Position numbers and translations under genes: made by a program. A DNA stretch of 6,709 nt from assembly GCA_903915555.1 (NCBI GenBank), contig CAIWTL010000217.1, positions 1 through 6,709 on the forward strand, written 5' to 3'. The notes under the pieces were generated by a model that saw nothing but the letters and a program-made list of their open reading frames with translations, ran no database searches and had not been told where the DNA came from. The DNA is from an uncultured Micrococcales bacterium. Lineage in GTDB: Bacteria; Actinomycetota; Actinomycetes; S36-B12; GCA-2699445. Positions 1 to 6,077 of this stretch are shown here, in pieces. How positions within the stretch are numbered: the first letter of the stretch is position 1; every line of letters starts with the position of its first letter.

Positions 1-1171
<1,171 letters not shown>

Positions 1172-1203
1172 CACCGCGAGCCCTGGGTGCCCCGACCTCA
1201 GGG

Positions 1204-1241
1204 ACAGAACCCCGTCTCCCGGTGCGGAGGCGGGGTTCTGT
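1204..1241 (+). terminator. Rho-independent-type terminator after katG
   Basis: Arms ACAGAACCCCG (1204-1214) and CGGGGTTCTGT (1231-1241) pair perfectly over 11 bp. They are extended by a T-G wobble and CTCC/GGAG, giving 16 pairs around the six-base loop CGGTGC. The hairpin starts 32 bp after the katG stop and is followed by GTTCCCCC, so there is no proper U-tract, as is common in high-GC actinobacteria. It isolates katG from the MOSC gene, whose start is 93 bp further on. Confidence 0.85.
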
Positions 1242-1318
1242 GTTCCCCCGGGGCATCATCCGGGCTGCGCTCCTTCCCGAAGGCCGGACGCGACGCGCTG
1301 GCGCGCGACCGTGGCCGC

Positions 1319-1325
1319 AGGGGAG
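1319..1325 (+). promoter_or_regulatory. Ribosome binding site choosing the MOSC start
   Basis: AGGGGAG lies 9 bases before the ATG at 1335. It falls inside the coding frame if the in-frame GTG at 1311 is used, so it supports the ATG and the 173-residue product. Confidence 0.6.
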
Positions 1326-1334
1326 ACTGCGGGC

Positions 1335-1856
1335 ATGCCCGACCTGTACGACGTGACCGTCGTGGCCCTCGTCGCATCCCCGGTCCATGCCTTCGAAGGG
1401 CGCCCCGCCGACGGGGCGCTGCCGGACCCCGGCCCGGTGACCCACGAGTCGGTCGAGATCCGGGCCGGCAAGGGGATCGTCGGTGACCGCTACTTCGGTC
1501 GCGCGGCACACGCGGACGCGGCGGTGACCTTCTTCGCGGCCGAGTCACTCGACACGCTGAGCCTCGACCCGCCTGCCGACCCCGCCGCCACCCGGCGCAA
1601 CGTCATCCTGCGTGGATTCCCCGTCGACGATCTGGCTGCCGACCGGGGTGTGTTCAGCCTGGACTGCGGTGCCGGACCCGTGCGCTTCCGGGTCACGCGT
1701 GCCGCCAACCCGTGCGCGTGGATGGACGTCGCCCTCGGGCCGGGCGCGTTCGCGGGACTGCGGCGCCACGGCGGCATCCGCAGCACTCCGCTCGATGACG
1801 GAGTGCTGCGGGTGGGACCGGCACGCCTGTGGGTGCCGTCCCCATCAGGGGGGTGA
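1335..1856 (+). CDS. MOSC-domain protein
   Basis: A stand-alone MOSC (molybdenum cofactor sulfurase C-terminal) domain of 173 residues. Members bind sulfur or the molybdenum cofactor, often through a conserved cysteine, and include YiiM- and MOSC1/2-like proteins that help reduce N-hydroxylated compounds. Visible hallmarks are the early strand VTVVALVASPVHAF, the core motif KGIVGDRYFG at about residues 46-55, the stretch ATRRNVILRG at about 85-94, and the conserved cysteine (Cys127) in ANPCAWMDVALGPG. There is no signal peptide or membrane segment, so it is cytosolic. The size fits single-domain family members. The ATG at 1335 is preferred to the GTG at 1311 because of the ribosome site at 1319-1325. 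It is convergent with the next gene, only 5 bp away. Substrate and partner are unknown; no molybdenum enzyme or cofactor gene is in the window. Confidence 0.88.
   Translation: MPDLYDVTVVALVASPVHAFEGRPADGALPDPGPVTHESVEIRAGKGIVGDRYFGRAAHADAAVTFFAAESLDTLSLDPPADPAATRRNVILRGFPVDDLAADRGVFSLDCGAGPVRFRVTRAANPCAWMDVALGPGAFAGLRRHGGIRSTPLDDGVLRVGPARLWVPSPSGG
1814..1842 (-). terminator. Candidate terminator of the duplicated-repeat gene, inside the MOSC tail
   Basis: GGGA plus CGGCAC (1814-1824, with C1818 bulged) pairs with GTGCCGTCCC (1833-1842), giving ten pairs around an eight-base loop. It lies 19 bp past the stop of the minus-strand gene, inside the last codons of the MOSC gene. There is no U-tract. 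Since only 5 bp separate the two convergent genes, a terminator would have to sit within a coding end; this is the best candidate. Some of the pairing may simply reflect coding constraint. Confidence 0.4.
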
Positions 1857-1861
1857 CCCCG

Positions 1862-2299
1862 TCAGACGCCGAAGCGGTCCCGGATCGCCTGCGCGATCAT
1901 CTCGCGCTGTTCGAGCGGGAGGTTGGCGGTGTCCTCCGCGAGCTCTTGGAACCCCGTGAGAACATCCGCCTGGTCGACGGGGTCGAGCTGGTCGAACTGC
2001 GCGCGCATGTCGGCCATCATGGCCTCCGCCGCCTCGGGGTTCGCCGCGGCCGCGTCCCGCATGGCGTCGATGATCGGTGTGGAGGTGTAGTCGCGGATCA
2101 TGTAGGCGATCGCCTCACGGTCCTGCTCCGGCAGCGATGCCAACTCCTCGACCGTGGCGCGCAGTTCGGCGACAGCCGCAGCCTGGTCGTCGGGGCTCAG
2201 GGCGTCGAACTGGGCGCGGATGTCGGAGATGAACGCGGCAGCGGCCTCGGGGTTGTCAGCGGCGGCCTGCCGCAGTGCATCGATGATCGGGGTTCCCAT
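1862..2299 (-). CDS. Unknown helical protein with two tandem ~69-residue repeats
   Basis: A 145-residue acidic, alanine-rich protein of unknown function. Residues 3-71 and 74-142 align without gaps at a period of 71 residues, with 38 of 69 positions identical by my count. Each copy opens with TPIIDA followed by L/M-R, then AAA-NPEAA, a D-x-R-AQFD-x-L motif, a P-x-DQA turn, and closes with an LP...RE-x-IA-x-x-IRD helix. The pattern suggests three amphipathic helices per copy. There is no signal peptide, membrane span or cysteine, so it should be a soluble cytoplasmic protein, perhaps a pseudo-symmetric helical bundle. The start is supported by AAAGGA six bases before the ATG. The 116 bp upstream separates it from the co-oriented gene at 2416-3099, with a hairpin between. 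I recognise no named family; only the duplication is certain. Confidence 0.82.
   Translation of the reverse strand: MGTPIIDALRQAAADNPEAAAAFISDIRAQFDALSPDDQAAAVAELRATVEELASLPEQDREAIAYMIRDYTSTPIIDAMRDAAAANPEAAEAMMADMRAQFDQLDPVDQADVLTGFQELAEDTANLPLEQREMIAQAIRDRFGV
1874..2293 (-). repeat. Internal tandem duplication in coding DNA (two 207-bp copies, period 213 bp)
   Basis: Copy one is 2087-2293 and copy two 1874-2080, joined by six bases. The relation is clear in protein (about half identical) but weak in DNA, apart from short runs such as TCGATGATCGG at the start of each copy. This points to an old intragenic duplication and not a recent one. Confidence 0.8.
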
Positions 2300-2382
2300 G
2301 AGGGTCCTTTCGGTGGTGGTGTCGACGCCGTTGCGTCGCCCTCCGGACGCTACGAGCGGGCTCCCGCCCAGGCAACCGCACT

Positions 2383-2413
2383 CACCGGATAGGCGGAGTG
2401 GGTCCTACCGGTG
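2383..2413 (-). terminator. Candidate terminator after the Trp-rich gene
   Basis: CACCGG-A-TAGG (2383-2393) is complementary to CCTACCGGTG (2404-2413), ten pairs with A2389 bulged and a ten-base loop. It begins 2 bp past the stop of the minus-strand gene at 2416. It has no U-tract. It would separate that gene from the duplicated-repeat gene downstream. Confidence 0.45.
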
Positions 2414-2415
2414 GC

Positions 2416-3099
2416 TCATAGGCTGGATCTCACGGTCTGCCGGTCCCACGCCGTGGCGAAGGCTCCCATGGTCATCGCCCACAGATCCGGATCGACCCCC
2501 CTCGAGGTCTCCACCCGCAGGACCTGTCCGACGTCGCGGGTCAGCGGCGCTGGACTGTAGATGCGCAGCACGGGGCCGGCGTCGTCCGAAACCTCGACGC
2601 CTGTGGCGCTCTGCCATCGTCCAGCTGCCTTGAACTCCGCCGCCGAATAGGAGCCCACCGCCATCTCGAAACGATCGCGCTCCCGAACCCTGCCCCTGGT
2701 GCGCCTCTTCCACTCGCCGACCTGGGTCCCGTCGGCTCGGACGAGCACCGCACTGCTGTTGTCCTCACACAACCGCCAACTCGGGATCCAGCGCTCCTGC
2801 TGCCAGCGCAGGATCTGCTGCTGGTAGCCCCCCTCCGGAGAGCCGGCCGGGTTGCGGCCGAGTGCGATCAGTGGCTCCGTTTCCCTGAACAGGGCGAAGC
2901 CAGGCTCATCGGTCCCGGGGGGTCGGCTCATGATCGCCTTGTGTTCCTCCAGCGACGTGCCGGGGTTGAGCCCGGTCCGGGTGATGTCGTCGGCGGTCCA
3001 CCGCCACAGCCGAAGGCCGTCGCTGGACACGGTGGGGCTCAGGACGCCACCCACCCACCGAACACTTCCCCACGGCTGCAACGAATCGTCACCGGCCAT
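2416..3099 (-). CDS. Unknown tryptophan-rich cytoplasmic protein
   Basis: A 227-residue protein I do not recognise. It has 11 tryptophans, including SVRW, LWRW, LRWQQERWIPSW and a C-terminal LWAMTMGAFATAWDR helix. The middle (about residues 95-200) reads like a run of beta strands with polar turns: PSWRLCEDNSSAVLVRADG, then GEWKRRTRGRVRERDRF, then RWQSATGVEVSDD and GPVLRIYSPAP. There is no signal peptide or transmembrane segment. A strand-rich body capped by a hydrophobic helix vaguely recalls the tubby/LURP-one (scramblase-like) fold, but no diagnostic motif is visible, so this is only a search hint. The ATG at 3099 has a modest AGGG eleven bases upstream. It is divergent from the lipoprotein gene, across a 173 bp region with a palindrome. 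Frame choice is good because the plus-strand alternative here is arginine- and serine-rich. Confidence 0.75.
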   Translation of the reverse strand: MAGDDSLQPWGSVRWVGGVLSPTVSSDGLRLWRWTADDITRTGLNPGTSLEEHKAIMSRPPGTDEPGFALFRETEPLIALGRNPAGSPEGGYQQQILRWQQERWIPSWRLCEDNSSAVLVRADGTQVGEWKRRTRGRVRERDRFEMAVGSYSAAEFKAAGRWQSATGVEVSDDAGPVLRIYSPAPLTRDVGQVLRVETSRGVDPDLWAMTMGAFATAWDRQTVRSSL

Positions 3100-3149
3100 G
3101 AACGGACCCTGTTCCGCCGACCGGTTCGGGGCAGCTGCGCACGCAGATC

Positions 3150-3155
3150 AGCGTA
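3150..3155 (-). promoter_or_regulatory. Possible -10 box for the Trp-rich gene
   Basis: Read on the minus strand this is TACGCT, matching the actinobacterial TANNNT pattern. It would give a start of transcription near 3143 and a leader of about 44 bases. No convincing -35 is seen. Its position beside the palindrome at 3160-3177 is the main reason to record it. Confidence 0.3.
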
Positions 3156-3159
3156 TCGC

Positions 3160-3177
3160 CGAACCGTGGCCGGTTCG
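3160..3177. promoter_or_regulatory. Palindrome in the divergent intergenic region, candidate operator
   Basis: CGAACCG-TGGC-CGGTTCG is an inverted repeat with perfect 7-bp arms. A further CGGTTCG half-site lies at 3122-3128 in the same orientation as the right arm. The site falls just upstream of the possible minus-strand -10 at 3150-3155, where a dimeric repressor would block polymerase. No regulator gene is adjacent, so the binding protein is unknown. Confidence 0.4.
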
Positions 3178-3272
3178 TGAGGACCGCACCCGGATCCCAC
3201 GCATCGCAGCGTCGGGGAGAGCGGGCATGATGGGCACCAGCCACCCGCCGAGGGACCGACGAAAGGGCACCG

Positions 3273-3719
3273 ATGATCCGGAGCACGAAGACCACACTTC
3301 CCCTGTTCGCCGTGGGAGCTGCCTCGCTGGCGCTCGTGCTGCCCGCCTGTTCCTCGGGGTCGAGCACCGGGGGCACGTCCACCCCTGCGGCGACGTCGGC
3401 GGCGCCCACCACCGCGGCACCCACCCAAGCGAGCGGCTGTACCGCGGAGTCGCTGCTCGCCGTGCTCCCCGAGGGCGCCACGATCGTCCGGTTCGACTGC
3501 GAGTCGGTGGCCGGGAAGGAATGGGCGGCCGTCGAGGTCGAGCCGGGGCCGACGGTGTTCTTCCTGCAGCAGCAGGGCAGTACCTGGGACGTCTCGACGT
3601 CCGACGAGATCTGTGGCACCGCCAGCGCGGGACTGCCCCCGAAGCTGCTGGACTACTGCAGTTCGACCTCCGGCTCGGGTGCGGAGACGGGCAGCGCTTC
3701 CCCGTCGACCACCAACTGA
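3273..3719 (+). CDS. Small lipoprotein of unknown function
   Basis: A 148-residue exported lipoprotein. The N-terminus is a lipoprotein signal: basic MIRSTK, a hydrophobic core, and the lipobox LPAC with Cys26 as the lipidated residue. A low-complexity linker of Ser, Thr, Gly, Ala and Pro (about residues 27-54) follows, as is usual for surface tethers in actinobacteria. The folded part, about residues 55-130, has four cysteines (56, 76, 114, 129) that could make two disulfides outside the membrane, and strand-like segments such as ATIVRFDCESV and PTVFFLQQQGSTWDVS. The last 19 or so residues are again Ser/Thr-rich. GAAAGGG five bases before the ATG supports the start. The 3' end overlaps the convergent LCIB-like gene by 67 bp. 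No known family is recognised. Confidence 0.85.
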   Translation: MIRSTKTTLPLFAVGAASLALVLPACSSGSSTGGTSTPAATSAAPTTAAPTQASGCTAESLLAVLPEGATIVRFDCESVAGKEWAAVEVEPGPTVFFLQQQGSTWDVSTSDEICGTASAGLPPKLLDYCSSTSGSGAETGSASPSTTN

Positions 3720-4438
3720 CCGGGGAGGCGGCCCCCGTCGGACGCGGTCTGTTCGGCGCCCGCGATCCGCAGCCATGTCGGGGCGGCCTCGACCACATCG
3801 CCATCAGTGGCGTGGACGAGTACCCCGGACACGACGGCGACGTCGGTGGCTTCGGGGTCCGCAACCCGGTCCACCAGTTCGACGATGTCCCGGAGCATCA
3901 GTTCGCGGACGCGGCGGGTGACCACCATCAGGTCGGCGCCCGCCAGAGTCGGGACCTCGCGGATGAGGCGCTGCCGTACGAGGGACTGTTCGGGGTCGTC
4001 GGGATCGATCGAGAGCGCATCCATCGAGAGGGAGCCGGTCTCGCCTGCCCAGCGCTGCGCCGCGACCAGTGAGCCGCAGGCGGCGGTCGGAGTGGTGCGG
4101 CCCCGGCGCATCGCCTGCCCGACGGTGCCGTCGGACAACACCCCGATGTGGGGTAGGGCGAAGACCACGACCTGGGTGCGCTGCCCGGTCTGCGGTGTGT
4201 GGTCCAGGACGGCGGCGGCTCCCGTCACGCCTGCCAGTGGCAGACCGGACAGACTGCTGAAGTCGAATGCTCGGTGCCAATGGGACCGGACACCGGCCCG
4301 TAGCGGGGCCAGGATCTCGTCACGACACGTGGCGGTGACGGCCAGGGCCTGGTCGGGGTCGAAGCCGAGACTGCGCAGCCTCTCCGACTCGGTCGCCAGG
4401 AAGACGTCCATCGTCGGAGAGGCCGGCAGTTCGGTCAC
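3653..4438 (-). CDS. LCIB/LCIC-type beta-carbonic anhydrase-like protein
   Basis: Resembles the limiting-CO2-inducible B/C family, a beta-carbonic-anhydrase-like group that interconverts CO2 and bicarbonate with a zinc ion. Numbered from the GTG at 4438 (261 residues), the zinc ligands would be Cys38 in CRDE, His97 in LPHIG and Cys121 in AACGSL. Spacings of 59 and 24 agree closely with the ligands I recall for the diatom LCIB structure. Other family-like stretches are HRAFDFSSLSGLPLAGVTG, the RGRTTPTAACG loop and DPDDPEQSLVRQRL. The Arg-Asp beside Cys38 may supply the acid-base pair, but this needs an alignment. There is no signal peptide or transit sequence, so it is cytosolic. The frame stays open upstream to 4585, but that part is Ser/Thr/Arg-rich and overlaps the preceding gene, so it is excluded; ATG 4411 (252 residues) is an alternative. 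It lies 28 bp after the secreted-protein gene. Confidence 0.8.
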   Translation of the reverse strand: MTELPASPTMDVFLATESERLRSLGFDPDQALAVTATCRDEILAPLRAGVRSHWHRAFDFSSLSGLPLAGVTGAAAVLDHTPQTGQRTQVVVFALPHIGVLSDGTVGQAMRRGRTTPTAACGSLVAAQRWAGETGSLSMDALSIDPDDPEQSLVRQRLIREVPTLAGADLMVVTRRVRELMLRDIVELVDRVADPEATDVAVVSGVLVHATDGDVVEAAPTWLRIAGAEQTASDGGRLPGQLVVDGEALPVSAPEPEVELQ

Positions 4439-4445
4439 ATCCCGC

Positions 4446-4451
4446 AGGGTA
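4446..4451 (-). promoter_or_regulatory. Possible -10 box giving a leaderless LCIB-like mRNA
   Basis: TACCCT on the minus strand fits TANNNT and is followed by exactly seven bases before the GTG at 4438. Transcription could therefore begin on the start codon. There is no clear Shine-Dalgarno before this GTG or the ATG at 4411, which suits a leaderless message. No -35 element is evident, and readthrough from the gene 28 bp upstream is equally possible. Confidence 0.35.
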
Positions 4452-4466
4452 GGCCCAAGGACGACC

Positions 4467-5219
4467 TCACAGGTTGTCGATGTGGATCGTGAAGATCGCC
4501 CAGTCGGTCGTCCCGGGGGTGTTGGGGTTCCCGTAGAGGTCGCGGTACCTGTCGCTCGACGGGATCGTCCACCCGTCGCGCTCACGCTTCACCCACAGTT
4601 TCGTGCCACCCCAGATCTCGTGACAGCTGGTCTCCTCGCGCCATCCGCTGCGCTCGTTGACCGGGGAGTCATGTCCGGGCGGCGTGAACGCCGAGGAGGG
4701 ACGTCCCACAAAGGGATCCTTGATCCACAACTTGCTCGTGGTCCCGGGGACCTCGGCGCCGTCCTTCATGCGGGTGAACTCCAGCCGACCGGCGGCGTAG
4801 AGCTTGTAGGGCATCTCGTCACCGGGCTTGAGGATCGCGTGGGCGGTGCGCTTGGTGGCCGCCAGTCGTGTACTCACCATCACGTCGTGATCGCTGAAGT
4901 TCTTGATCATGCCTGTCACGCCGTCGTCGTCGTACGTCACGACGGCTTCGGTCTGACCCTCGATGGCCGCGCCGGAGGTGCCCCGCAGGGTGGGGGACGC
5001 GTCGTACCACTGGAGCCTGCGCGTGTCGTGATCCGCAGGCGGCTCGGTCGGCAGGTCGTGGTCTGCACTGATCGCGCCGGCCGGGACTGGCGGGGGCGTC
5101 GACTCCTGCGCGAGGGCGGGAGTCGCGATCAGGCCGGCGGCGACGAGGGGGATGCTTGCGAACACCAGGGCCGTCTTCGCCCTCGTGCGCGGCTTGGACG
5201 ATGTCGAATGCTGCTTCAT
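4467..5219 (-). CDS. Secreted protein of unknown function (250 aa)
   Basis: A Sec-exported protein. Residues 1-37 form a long signal peptide: a basic region (MKQHSTSSKPRTRAK), a hydrophobic core, and an ALA-Q cleavage site after about Ala37. A Pro-rich stretch follows (about 40-65). The mature part looks beta-rich, with EAVVTYDDDGVTGMIKNFSDHDV, a KPGDEMPYKLYAAGRLEF segment, KLWIKDPFVGRPSSAF, and a C-terminal block with GGTKLWVKRERDGWTIP and ends in TIHIDNL. The single cysteine, Cys199, means no internal disulfide. There is no lipobox, LPXTG or C-terminal anchor, so release outside the membrane is likely. GAGAGG six bases before the ATG supports the start. It follows the other secreted gene on the same strand, beyond a strong hairpin, and precedes the LCIB-like gene by 28 bp. 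I cannot name a family. Confidence 0.87.
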   Translation of the reverse strand: MKQHSTSSKPRTRAKTALVFASIPLVAAGLIATPALAQESTPPPVPAGAISADHDLPTEPPADHDTRRLQWYDASPTLRGTSGAAIEGQTEAVVTYDDDGVTGMIKNFSDHDVMVSTRLAATKRTAHAILKPGDEMPYKLYAAGRLEFTRMKDGAEVPGTTSKLWIKDPFVGRPSSAFTPPGHDSPVNERSGWREETSCHEIWGGTKLWVKRERDGWTIPSSDRYRDLYGNPNTPGTTDWAIFTIHIDNL

Positions 5220-5246
5220 GGGAAACCTCTCAGGGACTCAACTGGC

Positions 5247-5264
5247 AATGTCTCTCGGGACATT
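5247..5264. promoter_or_regulatory. Inverted repeat in the leader of the 250-aa secreted gene
   Basis: AATGTC-TCTCGG-GACATT has perfect 6-bp arms and lies 28 bp upstream of the ATG, outside the ribosome site at 5226-5231. It could be a DNA operator or a small RNA hairpin. No TANNNT box is obvious nearby. Confidence 0.35.
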
Positions 5265-5285
5265 CCCTGCCCCCCACACAGCCGA

Positions 5286-5328
5286 ACACCCGCGGGACGC
5301 CGGAAGGTTCCGGCAGACCCGCGGGTGT
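5286..5328 (-). terminator. Strong two-part terminator hairpin between the secreted-protein genes
   Basis: The outer arms ACACCCGCGGG (5286-5296) and CCCGCGGGTGT (5318-5328) pair perfectly over 11 bp. After a small internal loop (AC/AGA), GCCGGAA and TTCCGGC pair over 7 bp around GG. It starts 18 bp past the stop of the 195-residue gene on the minus strand and ends 66 bp before the next gene. A short TT follows but no long U-tract. It should end most transcription from the upstream gene, so the 250-residue gene probably has its own promoter. Confidence 0.85.
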
Positions 5329-5346
5329 CGCAGTCGCGGTGAGGCC

Positions 5347-5934
5347 TCAGCCGAGGGGGCGGTTGCTGCTGTCCGTGAGCGTGAACTCCAATACGAACTG
5401 GTAGCCGTCCATGGTTTGTCCTGAGATCGCGACGTCGGAGCCCTTCACCGTGACCTTCGCGGGCGGGGTGCCCTTCCGATCACCGGCGAGGTTAACCTGC
5501 TCCAGACCTGGCCCCCACATGTCGCGGTGCGGACCGAACATGGTGCCCCGGACGTTGCCCCCGCCGAAGGACAGGTTGGCGATCGTGAACTCCTCGTCGC
5601 CGGCATCCCAACCGAACTTGAGCTCGTTGCCGCCCGTCCACTCCTGCCACTCCTGGTTCCAGCCGTCGTCCTGCGTGAACTGGGTCGGGGACTTCGACGT
5701 TCCGAACGTCGTCTCGTTGATGGCATGAAGCTCCGAGACGCCCTCGACGCGGCCGCCGACCAAGGTCAGGTTCGAGTTCACCGCCTCGTCGAACTCGGAA
5801 CTCGGGGTGCCCGAGGCGGCGGACACGGTCGTTGCCTGGGGGACCGACGTGGCCGCGTTCGCGGCTGCGGGGAGGGTGGTGAGGGTGAGCGCGCTGAGGG
5901 CCGTCAGTCCGCTTGCGATGAGTGTCTTCTTCAT
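5347..5934 (-). CDS. Secreted protein of unknown function (195 aa)
   Basis: A small Sec-exported protein. MKK, a hydrophobic Leu/Thr/Ala core and the cleavage region PAAANA-AT (after about Ala27) form the signal peptide. The mature protein, about 168 residues, is acidic, has no cysteine, and contains five tryptophans, three of them in DGWNQEWQEWTGG; the others are in KFGWDAGDEE and HRDMWGPG. Alternating hydrophobic residues (NLTLVGGRVEGV, EEFTIANLSFGGGNVRG, YQFVLEFTLTD) suggest a beta-sandwich or barrel. No anchor or catalytic motif is seen. The start at 5934 is fixed by AAAGGAAA just upstream and by the signal peptide; the frame stays open to 6315, but that part is shadow coding of the HNH gene. 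A 12-pair hairpin lies in the leader and a strong terminator after the stop. It shows no clear similarity to the neighbouring 250-residue secreted protein. No family is recognised. Confidence 0.86.
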   Translation of the reverse strand: MKKTLIASGLTALSALTLTTLPAAANAATSVPQATTVSAASGTPSSEFDEAVNSNLTLVGGRVEGVSELHAINETTFGTSKSPTQFTQDDGWNQEWQEWTGGNELKFGWDAGDEEFTIANLSFGGGNVRGTMFGPHRDMWGPGLEQVNLAGDRKGTPPAKVTVKGSDVAISGQTMDGYQFVLEFTLTDSSNRPLG

Positions 5935-5938
5935 GATC

Positions 5939-5946
5939 TTTCCTTT
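5939..5946 (-). promoter_or_regulatory. Ribosome binding site fixing the 195-aa start
   Basis: AAAGGAAA on the minus strand sits four bases before the ATG at 5934. Together with the signal peptide that begins there, it rules out the longer open frame that extends to 6315. Confidence 0.75.
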
Positions 5947-5955
5947 GTCTTGTCT

Positions 5956-5982
5956 GCAGTCCGTGTGCTGCACGTGGACTGC
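5956..5982 (-). promoter_or_regulatory. Leader hairpin upstream of the 195-aa secreted gene
   Basis: GCAGTCC (5956-5962) and GGACTGC (5976-5982) are perfect inverted arms. The inside continues with two G-T wobbles and GTG/CAC, making 12 pairs around a three-base loop. It ends 9 bases upstream of the ribosome site. It may be an mRNA stabiliser, a regulator binding site or a weak attenuator. A terminator role for the HNH gene, whose stop is about 95 bp upstream, is also possible. Confidence 0.45.
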
Positions 5983-6063
5983 TTGCCCCGGCGAATCGGG
6001 CGCCACTCGTCGTCGGCTTGTCGTAACGATGCGAAGCTTCCCGGACCCCACGGGGGGACTCGA

Positions 6064-6077
6064 CTGACGCCTGACGC
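6064..6077. repeat. Tandem CTGACGC x2 next to the HNH stop codon
   Basis: Two adjacent perfect copies of a 7-base unit directly abut the TGA (6078-6080) of the minus-strand HNH gene. The function is unknown and it may be chance. Confidence 0.4.

Noticed and set aside
1311..1334. GTG start giving the MOSC protein eight extra residues
   Set aside because: The ribosome site AGGGGAG lies inside this extension and is well placed for the ATG at 1335.
1874..2293. Repeat considered as a CRISPR-like or mobile-element repeat
   Set aside because: There are only two diverged copies of 207 bp, in frame within one gene, with no spacers or terminal inverted repeats.
1829..2392. 187-codon plus-strand frame opposite the duplicated-repeat gene
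   Set aside because: Its own Val/Arg/Gly-rich repetition is just the antisense image of the duplicated gene, and it has no convincing ribosome site.
2852..4072. 406-codon open frame on the plus strand
   Set aside because: It overlaps the Trp-rich gene in antisense and the lipoprotein gene in another frame. The product is Arg/Gly/His-rich, and the lipoprotein frame has a lipobox and a ribosome site.
4439..4585. N-terminal extension of the LCIB-like protein (310 codons in total)
   Set aside because: It overlaps the end of the 250-residue secreted gene and encodes a Ser/Thr/Arg/Gly/Pro-rich stretch, the usual signature of out-of-frame coding.
3807..5342. 511-codon open frame on the plus strand, the longest in the window
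   Set aside because: It lies antisense to the LCIB-like and secreted-protein genes, both with recognisable motifs or signal peptides. Its product is rich in Ser, Thr and Arg, then Gly and Arg, without domain-like segments, typical of a GC-rich shadow frame.
6046..6061. CCCC-ACG-GGGG stretch as a terminator for the HNH gene
   Set aside because: It is only a four-pair stem with a three-base loop and no U-tract, expected often by chance in such GC-rich DNA.
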